64,000 bases of DNA from Qipengyuania intermedia (lineage in GTDB: Bacteria > Pseudomonadota > Alphaproteobacteria > Sphingomonadales > Sphingomonadaceae): NCBI RefSeq assembly GCF_019711615.1, contig NZ_JAIGNS010000002.1:359501-423500 (forward strand), read 5' to 3'. Under the pieces are notes generated by a model that was given only the letters and a program-made list of their open reading frames with translations, was not told the origin of the DNA and did no database searches. Shown here piece after piece: positions 1-7,459 of the stretch; position 1 is the stretch's first letter, and every line of letters starts with the position of its first letter. The translations under genes were made by a program, and so were the position numbers.

Positions 1-1327
1 TGGCGGGCATTTCCCGCAGCGCAGGATTCCGACGGAGATAGAACCATTCGGCTCCGAACACTGCGGCAATACCTGCGACCGCATAGGCAACGACCGCAGG
101 GTCGGTTTTGAGCTTGGCGAGGGCAAAAGCCGTCAGGACTACGCCGTCCGCCATGAGCGCCGACCAGAGGATCCAGGCACGCGCGCCTATCTCTTCCCGC
201 AAACCGCGCAGCACGCCCCAATGCACGAGCATGTCCATTACGAGATAGAAGAACGCTCCGAGCGAGGCGATCCGCGAAAGATCGAACAGGACCGCGAGCG
301 TGCCTGCGACAACAACGGTATAGACCAACATGTGACTGCGGATCGGTCCGCTCATGCCAAAATGGCTATGCGGGATCATCTTCATCTCGGTCAGCATGGT
401 CAGCATACGCGAAACGGCGAAAACGCTGGCGATGACACCCGAGGTCGTGGCGGCGATGGCGATTGCCACTGTGAAATAGAAGCCAAGCTCTCCGAGCGCG
501 GGACGCGCAGCCGCCGCAAGCGAATAATCGCGCGCCTCAGCTATTTCTGACGTGCTGAGGCTGGCACCGACCGCCGCCGCGACAAGCAGGTAGACGACCA
601 CGCATATTGCGATCGAGATGATTATGGTTCGACCGACATTCCGGTGCGGATTGATGATTTCACCGCCACTGTTGGTGATGGTGGTGAAACCTTTGAAAGC
701 AAGGATCGAGAAGGCGACCGACGCGAGCAGCGCGTCGAGGCCCGAAAGCACGACCGGCTCTGAGAAGGCACCGTCCGAAAATCCGCTGGCCCAGATCGCC
801 GCAATCGCGAACAGGGCGATGCCGCCGATCTTGATCGCCGACATAATGAGCGAAAATCCGCTGACCGATTTGTTGCCGGCGGCATTCACGAAATAGGCGA
901 AGACGATGAGCGCCAGTGCCGCGACGGAAACCAGAATGCCGCTGCTCTCGAGCCCAAAGGGCCGCAAGGCATAGGTCGCGAAGGTTCGAGCGACCAGGCT
1001 TTCGTTGATGACCATCGACAGCGCCATCAGGAGCGATGCCGAGGCTGCCACGACGCCTGGTCCGTAGGCTTTCTGAAGGATCATCGCGATGCCGCCCGAG
1101 GAGGGCCAGCGGTTCGACATCTTGATGTAGCTGTAGGCGGCGAGCGAAGTAACCAGCGCGCCGGCAATGAACGAAAGCGGAAATAGCGGTCCAGCCAGTT
1201 CGGCAATCTGGCCAGTCAGTGCGAAGATACCGGCGCCGATCATGACGCCGGTTCCCATCGCGACGCCGCCCAGCAATGTTATCGAGGCCGCACTCTCGTT
1301 ATGTTGATCGTCGCCATCTGTCTGCAA
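1..1327 (-). CDS. APC-family amino-acid permease (3' end outside window)
   Basis: Secondary transporter of the inner membrane, probably for amino acids or a related amine. The minus strand reads open from 1327 to the window edge, at least 442 codons. Near the N-terminus it has the APC-type first helix signature GGVAMGTGVMIGAGIFALTG, then a long series of hydrophobic helices and FKGFTTITNSGGEIINPHRN, typical of APC permease helix 6. I chose a TTG start at 1327 because AGGGGA lies six bases upstream and no in-frame ATG fits. A candidate ECF promoter (1378-1402) lies about 50 bases upstream, which would put this transporter under the metal-responsive sigma factor. The substrate cannot be told from the sequence. 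Family call is firm; the start is fairly firm. Confidence 0.85.
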   Translation of the reverse strand, partial: MQTDGDDQHNESAASITLLGGVAMGTGVMIGAGIFALTGQIAELAGPLFPLSFIAGALVTSLAAYSYIKMSNRWPSSGGIAMILQKAYGPGVVAASASLLMALSMVINESLVARTFATYALRPFGLESSGILVSVAALALIVFAYFVNAAGNKSVSGFSLIMSAIKIGGIALFAIAAIWASGFSDGAFSEPVVLSGLDALLASVAFSILAFKGFTTITNSGGEIINPHRNVGRTIIISIAICVVVYLLVAAAVGASLSTSEIAEARDYSLAAAARPALGELGFYFTVAIAIAATTSGVIASVFAVSRMLTMLTEMKMIPHSHFGMSGPIRSHMLVYTVVVAGTLAVLFDLSRIASLGAFFYLVMDMLVHWGVLRGLREEIGARAWILWSALMADGVVLTAFALAKLKTDPAVVAYAVAGIAAVFGAEWFYLRRNPALREMPA

Positions 1328-1377
1328 GTCTTTCCCCTGTCGATGTCCTCCCGTCCGAGAAACATCACGCCAGACAG

Positions 1378-1402
1378 TACGTTGCGTAGCGCCTCACCCC
1401 TC
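1378..1402 (-). promoter_or_regulatory. Putative ECF-sigma promoter of the APC permease
   Basis: On the minus strand GAGGG (1402-1398) is followed after exactly 16 bases by CGTA (1381-1378). This is the same architecture seen upstream of four other genes in the metal island, and it is preceded by a T-run as in the copy at 4198-4222. The box ends 50 bases before the permease start codon. Confidence 0.6.
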
Positions 1403-1609
1403 AAAAAAGTTTCGACATGGTGCGCGCCTGCCCCAGGGGGCGGTTTGGCAAGATAGGGAGTCCGCTTTTCGCGAGGCTTCTCTCAGCACAAGGTGCGTCG
1501 ATAGGAGGCGACGCGTATCGCCAGGGTGGCCCACTGTGAATTTTCTCTAGCAGGTCTCGCGAGAGGTAACTGGCCCTGTTCGACCAATCTGACGTGCCCA
1601 GCAGCCGGA

Positions 1610-2260
1610 TTAAGCTCGACCGGGGGATCGATTGCGCAAATGTGCCTGCGCTTCGCGCACGTCGAGCTCACGCGTGCTGTTTCCGATACGTAACATCAGG
1701 CGCGCGGTACCTCCCTCTACGAGGTAGACAGGATCAGCGCTCCTTTCAGCAATGACCCGGCATACCGTCTTCTCTGTCATTTCGTGAAAACGGCAATGGA
1801 CCAAAGCGCACGCGTGACCGCCGAAACCATCCTTCACGAGGTCCATCACAAGGCGCTCGAACCCATCCCGATTGGCATGTTTGAGTGTCTGCATATCGGC
1901 TTCAATGCCAGTGATGTTCCCATCGTCTCCAACCCCGATAAGCAGTGTTCCGCCCTCATGGTTGAGAAAGCCGGCAACCGTTTTGAGTACGACCTGCTGG
2001 AGTGACCGGTTGACCCGGTTCTCACGCCTGTCCCACCGCAAGGACGATTTGAATTCCAATCGCTCGCCCTCGCCGCGTGCGATAAGAAGCGGCAATTCCT
2101 CGTCGAGTTCGCGTTCGAGAAAAAGTACCTTGGACTGAGCTCGCGCCAACCGCATGTGATACATGCCAAATCCCAGACCAAGGGCGCCGCCGATCACCGC
2201 GTAGATGGCGCTCATGGGAAGCATTTCGAACGCGAAAGCATTTACCAGCCGGCCGATCAT
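1610..2260 (-). CDS. Membrane-anchored Schlafen/AlbA_2 domain protein, probably 5'-frameshifted
   Basis: 216-residue product with a hydrophobic segment near residues 17-35, then an AlbA_2 (Schlafen-type) putative nucleic-acid/ATP-binding domain recognised by GEGERLEFKSSLRWD and GFLNHEGGTLLIGVGDDG. The in-frame ATG at 2260 follows about 50 codons that also look coding (HAVLGAALGITILHPV, then FWYEFG) but have no start codon. An ATG at 2429 begins MRDLQDKAFT in the neighbouring frame and stops at 2397, just where the long frame takes over. A one-base indel near 2400 would join the two into a longer protein with two or more N-terminal membrane segments. Function unknown; the related Schlafen-like fold is found in regulators and nucleases. 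Confidence 0.7.
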   Translation of the reverse strand: MIGRLVNAFAFEMLPMSAIYAVIGGALGLGFGMYHMRLARAQSKVLFLERELDEELPLLIARGEGERLEFKSSLRWDRRENRVNRSLQQVVLKTVAGFLNHEGGTLLIGVGDDGNITGIEADMQTLKHANRDGFERLVMDLVKDGFGGHACALVHCRFHEMTEKTVCRVIAERSADPVYLVEGGTARLMLRIGNSTRELDVREAQAHLRNRSPGRA

Positions 2261-2429
2261 GAACCCAATGGCAGTATTGCTGCCGGTGTCGTGCGACGGA
2301 CCGAACTCGTACCAGAAGACGAGGGTGGTTACCGGATGGAGGATCGTGATGCCGAGGGCAGCACCAAGAACCGCATGGGCGGTTAGCGTTCGAGCGCTAT
2401 GTGAAGGCTTTGTCCTGTAGATCGCGCAT
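2261..2429 (-). pseudogene. Probable 5' part of the Schlafen-domain gene, out of frame
   Basis: Reading from an ATG at 2429 gives MRDLQDKAFT then a stop at 2399-2397. The frame of the downstream gene is open from before this point through ARTLTAHAVLGAALGITIL and TTLVFWYEFG up to the ATG at 2260. The join looks like one protein interrupted by a single-base insertion near 2400, either a real frameshift or a sequencing error. The purine tract before the ATG sits closer than usual for a ribosome-binding site. Confidence 0.45.
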
Positions 2430-2509
2430 TCCCTTTTTTCGTTTTTTCAGGCTACCGGCCTAATGGCTTCGCATGCAAAACGTCTTGTCCCGCGAAGGGC
2501 ATCGGGAAA

Positions 2510-2791
2510 TCAGACCGAATTACCAGTTCGTCTCCGGAAATACCGATAGAGCGGAACCGCGATGAGTGCGATGTACCAGCCATAGAGAAAGCTCCCCACC
2601 GCTCCGGCGAGGAACCCGCGCGGCGTTAGCCATTCGAACCATGGCAGCAACGGAGCCCAGGCTTCATGCATGTGAAAACGCTCGGGCGCGAGGACTCCAA
2701 AGGCGATGCAAAGGAGATAGCTGACAAGCAGGAACACGCTAAGCGTCCAGCCCCATGCGAATATCGAGCTCTTGATTGATCCTTTTACCAT
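2510..2791 (-). CDS. DUF5676-type small membrane protein
   Basis: 93-residue protein with two hydrophobic segments (about residues 8-33 and 58-82) and a basic C-terminus YRYFRRR. It resembles the DUF5676 family of short inner-membrane proteins often found beside copper, silver or mercury resistance genes; its biochemical role is not known. GGGAGAAATGCG precedes the ATG. It lies downstream of the DUF411 gene on the same strand and may share its metal-related context, although a stable hairpin (2836-2871) separates them. Confidence 0.7.
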   Translation of the reverse strand: MVKGSIKSSIFAWGWTLSVFLLVSYLLCIAFGVLAPERFHMHEAWAPLLPWFEWLTPRGFLAGAVGSFLYGWYIALIAVPLYRYFRRRTGNSV

Positions 2792-2835
2792 CGCATTTCT
2801 CCCACTTCGTGCGTGCTGAAATCATGCAATTGGAC

Positions 2836-2871
2836 GGGTCCGGGGCGGTGGGGGCAGCCAGCCCCGGACCC
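2836..2871. terminator. GC-rich 11-bp hairpin between DUF411 and DUF5676 genes
   Basis: GGGTCCGGGGC (2836-2846) pairs perfectly with GCCCCGGACCC (2861-2871) around a 14-base loop. It has no T-run on either strand, so it is either a pause/processing element or an imperfect terminator of the methyltransferase-DUF411 transcript. Confidence 0.45.
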
Positions 2872-2994
2872 TGCGAGAATTCGATAGGCTTCTTACCGCC
2901 TGTCCCGGTTTTACCGGGTTCTGTGTCGCTTCCCGCAAATAATCTTCATCACCTTCATCCCTTTCACGGTGACGCATGGTGTGGTTCCACACAC

Positions 2995-3459
2995 TCACGG
3001 AAAGGACGCGAAGACGCTCCGTCCGGCTGAACCAAAGGCGATGACCTCGAAGGGCTGCACCCGGTCTCCTGCCTCCATGCCGGGAGATCCCAGCGGCATT
3101 CCCGGAACCGCGAGGCCGGCAACGCCGGCGGGCCGTTCGCGCAAAAGCTTGGCGACGGCTTCTGCAGGCACGTGACCTTCGATGATGTATCCATCGACCT
3201 CCATCGTATGGCATGACCATAACTCTTGGGGTACGCCCCGCGCGGTCTTGATCGCCGCCATGTCGTTGCTGTCGACCGATGCCACCTTCGTGTTCATCCC
3301 GTCTTCGACATGGCCTGCCCAGTTGAGACAGCACCCACATCCTGGATCCCGGAACATCGTATAGGTCGCTGCCTGTGCCACGTTCGAACAGGCTGCCAGC
3401 ACGAGCAAGGCCGCGCCGCTAATCGATCGCCGGAACAGGGCAGGCTTTTTCCAGATCAT
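2995..3459 (-). CDS. DUF411 metal-binding periplasmic/lipoprotein
   Basis: 154-residue exported protein of the DUF411 family, associated with copper and other metal resistance. The N-terminus has a basic stretch, a hydrophobic core and LVLAACSN, a plausible lipobox, so the mature protein may be lipid-anchored. The mature part opens with the cysteine cluster FRDPGCGCCLNW, the expected metal-binding site. ELWSCHTMEVDGYIIEGHVP holds a further Cys/His/Met group. I chose the ATG at 3459 because AAGGA lies nine bases upstream and the signal peptide starts there. Its ATG overlaps the stop of the upstream methyltransferase gene (ATGA), so the two are translationally coupled. Confidence 0.85.
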   Translation of the reverse strand: MIWKKPALFRRSISGAALLVLAACSNVAQAATYTMFRDPGCGCCLNWAGHVEDGMNTKVASVDSNDMAAIKTARGVPQELWSCHTMEVDGYIIEGHVPAEAVAKLLRERPAGVAGLAVPGMPLGSPGMEAGDRVQPFEVIAFGSAGRSVFASFP

Positions 3460-4160
3460 TGTGCAATTCCTTTCTTGTATCCGCGCCATAGCGAGATCGT
3501 CCCGGTCACCGTCGGGAACCGGTGGAGCAGGCATGGCTCGGTGAAGATTTCGGCGAATAGTTTTTCGACCTCGCCGTCGGCGCTGGGCTGCGTGTCGCTT
3601 ACGCCGTCAAGCGACTGGACGGTCGCCCGGAAGAGGCTCCGCATGAGTGGGCTATCCTGCTTCATATAATCGGCGATCAAGACGGTTCCGCCTGGCACGA
3701 GCAAGCTTTCGATGGTTTCCAGGATTGCCTGCTTCTTGCGCAAGGGAACCTGGTGAAGGACGAGGCTGCTGACGATCTTGTTCGGCCGCCACCCTGCGGG
3801 CAGCTCGAGGCTTTCGAGAAAGCCATTGTGCCATTTCACGAGATCGGCTCCCGCGCCAAACTTGCGCCGCGCAAGCGCGAGCGCATCCGGGTCGGGTTCG
3901 ACACCGATCAGACCCGCTTCCGGACAATCCGTCATCAAGGCCTTGAGAAGAGTGCCGGTTCCGCTGCCAACATCGATCACCCGGTCGCCGGGGACAAGGT
4001 GCAGCTCTTCGACAATCCTTTGGCGCCAGAGATGTTCGCGGGTGAACAGACCGATCGCCCGGTCGTAAAGCGGCGTCAGAAAGCTCTTGCCAAGAAGAGG
4101 CGTAAATTCGCCGTGATCTTCAGGTGCGGTGATATTGTTCACGAGCTGGTTCCCATTCAT
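3456..4160 (-). CDS. Class I SAM-dependent methyltransferase
   Basis: 234-residue cytosolic protein with a Rossmann-type SAM-binding motif I (VIDVGSGTGTLL), an acidic motif II (GVEPDPDAL) and the later strand VLIADYMKQ. The substrate is unknown. It is the first gene of a two-gene operon with DUF411 and has its own candidate ECF promoter at 4198-4222. It reads away from the sensor/sigma operon and so is probably induced by the same metal signal. A role in modifying a metal or metalloid is possible, but no arsenite-methylase cysteine pattern is evident. Confidence 0.8.
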   Translation of the reverse strand: MNGNQLVNNITAPEDHGEFTPLLGKSFLTPLYDRAIGLFTREHLWRQRIVEELHLVPGDRVIDVGSGTGTLLKALMTDCPEAGLIGVEPDPDALALARRKFGAGADLVKWHNGFLESLELPAGWRPNKIVSSLVLHQVPLRKKQAILETIESLLVPGGTVLIADYMKQDSPLMRSLFRATVQSLDGVSDTQPSADGEVEKLFAEIFTEPCLLHRFPTVTGTISLWRGYKKGIAQ

Positions 4161-4197
4161 CCCGGGTTCGACCCGATTCTGACAGACCCGTCTCGGT

Positions 4198-4222
4198 TAC
4201 GTATGGCGCTGGACATTCCCTC
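4198..4222 (-). promoter_or_regulatory. Putative ECF-sigma promoter of the methyltransferase-DUF411 operon
   Basis: Minus strand: GAGGG (4222-4218), 16 bases, CGTA (4201-4198), preceded by a run of seven T. It stands back to back with the plus-strand copy at 4237-4261, so this intergenic region is a divergent control region. It ends 38 bases before the methyltransferase ATG. Confidence 0.65.
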
Positions 4223-4236
4223 AAAAAAAGAAGTTT

Positions 4237-4261
4237 AAGGGATTGTGCAGGCGAGCGCGTA
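4237..4261 (+). promoter_or_regulatory. Putative autoregulatory ECF-sigma promoter of the cnrYXH-like operon
   Basis: AAGGG (4237-4241), 16 bases, CGTA (4258-4261), 33 bases upstream of the anti-sigma gene ATG. The copy before copA is closely similar: GGGATTG-N10-CGCGTA here, GGGGTTG-N10-CGCGTA there. Positive autoregulation is usual for ECF sigma operons. Confidence 0.65.
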
Positions 4262-4293
4262 TAGGACACGTGCAACCCACAGGAGTTTTTCGG

Positions 4294-4590
4294 ATGCGTG
4301 ACAATCACTCTCTTGATGCGGTGCTCGGAACGCTTTCCACCACCGCCGCCAACGAGGTCCCAGCCGACTTCATGGATGGCGTTTGGCAGCGCGCCGGACA
4401 GCTTGGCGAAATCGCCGACCGACGCCGCCGGACGGCCCTTTTCGTCGGTCTGTTCGTCGTCGGGCTTGGAGCTGGCGCCGGAACGAGCGGTTGGCCCGGC
4501 GGCTATGGCACGTCTTCCGCGTCATTTGGCGAGGGTCTTATCCTCGGCGAACAGCTGTCCCCATCGGCGCTCCTCCATGTGGAGCAATAG
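4294..4590 (+). CDS. CnrY-like membrane anti-sigma factor
   Basis: 98-residue protein with a soluble N-terminal half, a basic stretch EIADRRRR and one transmembrane helix (LFVGLFVVGLGAGAG, about residues 51-65). Size and layout match CnrY (about 95 residues), which holds the sigma factor CnrH at the membrane through its cytosolic N-terminus and contacts the sensor CnrX in the periplasm. Sequence similarity alone would be weak. The call rests on gene order (Y-X-H), length and topology. The ATG at 4294 follows CAGGAG. The next gene starts four bases after its stop codon. A short Gly/Ser-rich periplasmic tail follows the helix. Confidence 0.7.
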   Translation: MRDNHSLDAVLGTLSTTAANEVPADFMDGVWQRAGQLGEIADRRRRTALFVGLFVVGLGAGAGTSGWPGGYGTSSASFGEGLILGEQLSPSALLHVEQ

Positions 4591-4593
4591 GGT

Positions 4594-5028
4594 TTGAAGA
4601 CGACGCATATCGTTCTCGCGGTGCTTCTCGCAGCACTTGCAGGATGCCTCGGCGCGATTGCCGCGGATCGCTGGGCCAATCACGAGGCCGGCTCCGGCCT
4701 CCACGATTTCGTGCACGACGAGCTCACCCTGACGGCCGACCAGGAGCAGCGTCTCGATGCGCTCGAGGCCCGTTTCGCTGTCGAAAGGGCACGGCTCGAA
4801 GGATCGGCGCGCGCAGCCAATGCCCGGCTCGCCCAGGCGATGGAAAACGAGCATGAATACGGCCCCGAGGTCTCGGCCGCGATCGACGAGGTGCATGCAC
4901 GCATGGGCGATCTGCAGAAGGCAACAGTGCGCCATGTCTTCGACATGCGTGAAATTCTCGAACCCGAGCAGCAACGCCAGTTCGACCGCAAGGTCTCCGA
5001 CGCCCTGACCCGCGACCCGCGCGACTGA
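4594..5028 (+). CDS. CnrX-like periplasmic metal sensor
   Basis: 144-residue protein with one N-terminal membrane anchor (residues 6-24) and a helical periplasmic domain of the CnrX/CpxP-like metal-sensor type. The five residues known to bind Ni or Co in Cupriavidus metallidurans CnrX (H42, H46, E63, H119, M123) are all present here at a constant offset of five: H37 and H41 in HDFVH, E58 in ALEARF, H114 and M118 in RHVFDM. Known role: metal binding changes the CnrX-CnrY complex and frees the sigma factor. The start is a TTG placed three bases after the upstream stop. The metal actually sensed here is uncertain because the downstream genes are for copper. Confidence 0.85.
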   Translation: MKTTHIVLAVLLAALAGCLGAIAADRWANHEAGSGLHDFVHDELTLTADQEQRLDALEARFAVERARLEGSARAANARLAQAMENEHEYGPEVSAAIDEVHARMGDLQKATVRHVFDMREILEPEQQRQFDRKVSDALTRDPRD

Positions 5029-5034
5029 AGCGCC

Positions 5035-5595
5035 ATGTCGGGGGCGGGCGACAATCCGGATGAGGCCCTTGTTTCGCAGGCGAGGGCTGGAAACAAGCGG
5101 GCTTTCAGCCAACTCGTCGAGCATGAAACCGGTCGGCTTCTCGCGCTTGCGACACGCATGCTTTCCTCTCCTTCTCAGGCCGAGGACGTTGTTCAGGACA
5201 GCCTCGCTTCGGTGTGGCTGACGCGCCATCGGCTCGATCCGGACAAGCCGATCGGACCCTATCTGACAACCGTCGTCCTCAACCGCTGCCGGGACCGTTT
5301 GCGCAGGCGCAAGGTCGCGGGCTTTTTCGGACTGTCGGGCGATGCCGAACTCCATTCCATCGCCGACGATTTGCCGGGTCCTGAAGCGTTGGCCGTTTCC
5401 AGGGAAGAGCTCAATCTCGTTCAGGCCGAGATCGCGCGAATGCCTGTAAGGCTGCGCGAAGCGCTTGTGCTCGTGACCATCGAGGGGCGTAGCCAGGCCG
5501 AGGCGGCCGATCTTCTCGGAACGACCGAAAAGGCGATCGAAACCCGCGTATATCGCGCGCGCAACAGGCTGAAGGAGCGCTTCGAAAAACTTTGA
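5035..5595 (+). CDS. CnrH-like ECF RNA polymerase sigma factor
   Basis: 186-residue sigma-70 family protein of the extracytoplasmic-function type: region 2 has EDVVQDSLASVWLTRH and region 4 has a helix-turn-helix with EGRSQAEAADLLGTTEKAIE and TRVYRARNRLKERF. It lacks regions 1 and 3. CnrH is about 190 residues. It is the third gene of the cnrYXH-like operon, starting six bases after the sensor gene, and is expected to direct transcription from the RAGGG-N16-CGTA promoters nearby. One of those promoters overlaps its own stop codon. Confidence 0.9.
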   Translation: MSGAGDNPDEALVSQARAGNKRAFSQLVEHETGRLLALATRMLSSPSQAEDVVQDSLASVWLTRHRLDPDKPIGPYLTTVVLNRCRDRLRRRKVAGFFGLSGDAELHSIADDLPGPEALAVSREELNLVQAEIARMPVRLREALVLVTIEGRSQAEAADLLGTTEKAIETRVYRARNRLKERFEKL

Positions 5596-5618
5596 GGGGT
5601 TGGCTGGGCGCGCGCGTA
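5594..5618 (+). promoter_or_regulatory. Putative ECF-sigma promoter of the copAB operon
   Basis: GAGGG (5594-5598) overlaps the sigma-factor stop codon. CGTA follows after 16 bases (5615-5618), and the copA ATG is 33 bases further on. It shares the extended CGCGTA with the copy at 4237-4261. Confidence 0.65.
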
Positions 5619-5650
5619 AGTAACGGTAAACGCCAAGTCAGGAGCCCTTT

Positions 5651-7459
5651 ATGATCGCCGTCAATCGACGCAAGTTTCTCGGAGCCGGAGCAGGAGGAAT
5701 GGGTCTGCTCGGCCTTGCCGGGGCGATGCCTGCCTGGGCACGGGGCGCGGACATCCTCGCCGGTAACGCCCGCAAGGGGCTGGACGAGATATCCGGCCCC
5801 AATATCGACCTCACCGTTGCCCGATCGGCCTTCGCGACCGGCAACAGGCGCGGCGGCGCGATCGCCGTCAATGGCACGATCCCCGGTCCGCTGTTGCGTT
5901 TGCAGGAAGGCACGACCGTCCGGCTCAATGTCCATAACCAGCTCGAGGAAGATACCTCGATACACTGGCACGGTCTGCTCGTGCCGTTCGAGCTAGACGG
6001 CGTACCCGGCGTGAGCTTCCCAGGCGTCAAACCGGGAGAGACCTTCACCGCAGAATTCCCGGTGCGCCAATCGGGCACTTACTGGTGGCACTCGCATAGC
6101 GGCCTCCAGGAACAGGCCGGGCATTACGGCGCGATCGTGATCGATCCCGCGGGACCCGATCCGGTCCAGGCAGACCGCGAATATATCGTGGTGCTGAGCG
6201 AATTCAGCGAAATGTCGCCCCACACGATTTTCGACAAGCTCAAGAAGGGCGAAGGCTACTTCAACTACAACCAGAACACCTGGACCGACGATTACCCGCT
6301 TTCGGGCGAGGATCGCCGGATGTGGGCGAAAATGCGCATGATGCCGACGGACATCCTCGACGTGTCGAGCGCGGCTTATACCTATCTTCTGAACGGCCAT
6401 GGCCCGCTCGACAATCTGGAATACCTCTTCCGCCCGGGCGAACGCGTGCGGCTGCGCTTCATCAATGCCGGCGCCATGACCTTCTTCAATATTCGCATTC
6501 CCGGCCTGCCGATGACCATCGTTCAGGCGGACGGGCAGAACGTCGAGCCGGTGGAGGTCGACGAGTTCCAGATCGGTGTGGCCGAGACATACGACGTCGT
6601 CGTGACGCCGGGCGCGCAACAAGCCTACACGCTGGTCGCGGAGTCGATGGACCGCTCGGGCATGGGTATTGCCACACTCGCGAGCGCACCCGGCGCTCGC
6701 GCCGCCATTCCGCCGCTGCGCGATCCGCCGCTTCTGACCATGGCCGACATGGGCATGAGCGGCATGGACCACGGCTCGTCTGGCGATGCCGGCATGTCGG
6801 GCATGGACCATGGAAGTGGCGGCGACATGGCGGGGATGGATCATGGTTCGTCCGGCCAATCCGAGATGGCAGGCATGGCCGGCATGTCGGGGATGCAGAT
6901 GCGCGACACGTCGCTTCTGCCGCCCGATGTGAAGGTCGGGCCCGGTCTCGACACGGTCTCGATGAACCCGGTCGACCGCATGGGCGATCCCGGCATCGGT
7001 CTCGCCGATGTGCCGCATCGTACGCTCGACTATCGCAAGCTGCGCGCTCTGACTCCACACCGCGAGGGCCGCACGCCGTCCCGGCGAATGGAAATTCATC
7101 TGACCGGCAATATGGAGCGCTACATGTGGTCGTTCGACGGCAAGAAGTTCTCCGCCGTCTCAGACGAGCCGATCCGTTTCGCCTATAACGAGCGCGTGCG
7201 CGTGAAGCTCGTCAACAACACGATGATGGCGCACCCCATTCACTTGCACGGTCATTTCTTCGAGCTGGTCAATGGCGCGCCGGCCGATCGTCAACCGCTC
7301 AAGCACACGGTAAACCTGCAGCCGGGTGGCAGCGCGCAGTTCGACCTGACGGCGGACGAGCCGGGCGACTGGGCCTTCCACTGTCACCTTCTCTACCACA
7401 TGCATGCCGGGATGTTTCAGATCGTCACGGTCGCCAATCCCGACGGGAGCGAAGCATGA
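5651..7459 (+). CDS. copA: Multicopper oxidase CopA, copper resistance
   Basis: 602-residue periplasmic multicopper oxidase, thought to oxidise Cu(I) and sequester copper. The N-terminus NRRKFLGAGAGGMG is a twin-arginine signal. Copper-site motifs appear in the family order: HWHGLL (about residue 104), WWHSHSG (about 146), HPIHLHGHFFEL and the C-terminal HCHLLYHMHAGM that holds the type 1 copper ligands. Residues about 363-418 are a Met/His-rich insert of GMSGMDHGS-type repeats, expected to bind Cu(I). The ATG overlaps nothing and follows AGGAGCCCTTT. Its stop overlaps the copB start (ATGA), so the two form an operon. Confidence 0.95.
   Translation: MIAVNRRKFLGAGAGGMGLLGLAGAMPAWARGADILAGNARKGLDEISGPNIDLTVARSAFATGNRRGGAIAVNGTIPGPLLRLQEGTTVRLNVHNQLEEDTSIHWHGLLVPFELDGVPGVSFPGVKPGETFTAEFPVRQSGTYWWHSHSGLQEQAGHYGAIVIDPAGPDPVQADREYIVVLSEFSEMSPHTIFDKLKKGEGYFNYNQNTWTDDYPLSGEDRRMWAKMRMMPTDILDVSSAAYTYLLNGHGPLDNLEYLFRPGERVRLRFINAGAMTFFNIRIPGLPMTIVQADGQNVEPVEVDEFQIGVAETYDVVVTPGAQQAYTLVAESMDRSGMGIATLASAPGARAAIPPLRDPPLLTMADMGMSGMDHGSSGDAGMSGMDHGSGGDMAGMDHGSSGQSEMAGMAGMSGMQMRDTSLLPPDVKVGPGLDTVSMNPVDRMGDPGIGLADVPHRTLDYRKLRALTPHREGRTPSRRMEIHLTGNMERYMWSFDGKKFSAVSDEPIRFAYNERVRVKLVNNTMMAHPIHLHGHFFELVNGAPADRQPLKHTVNLQPGGSAQFDLTADEPGDWAFHCHLLYHMHAGMFQIVTVANPDGSEA

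Noticed and set aside
2822-3340. 172-codon minus-strand frame overlapping DUF411
   Set aside because: Out of frame with the DUF411 gene and Arg-rich; only its tail lies outside, and it covers the hairpin.
4120-4308. Short minus-strand frame in the divergent promoter region
   Set aside because: It covers both ECF boxes and the methyltransferase start; no ribosome-binding site or homology.
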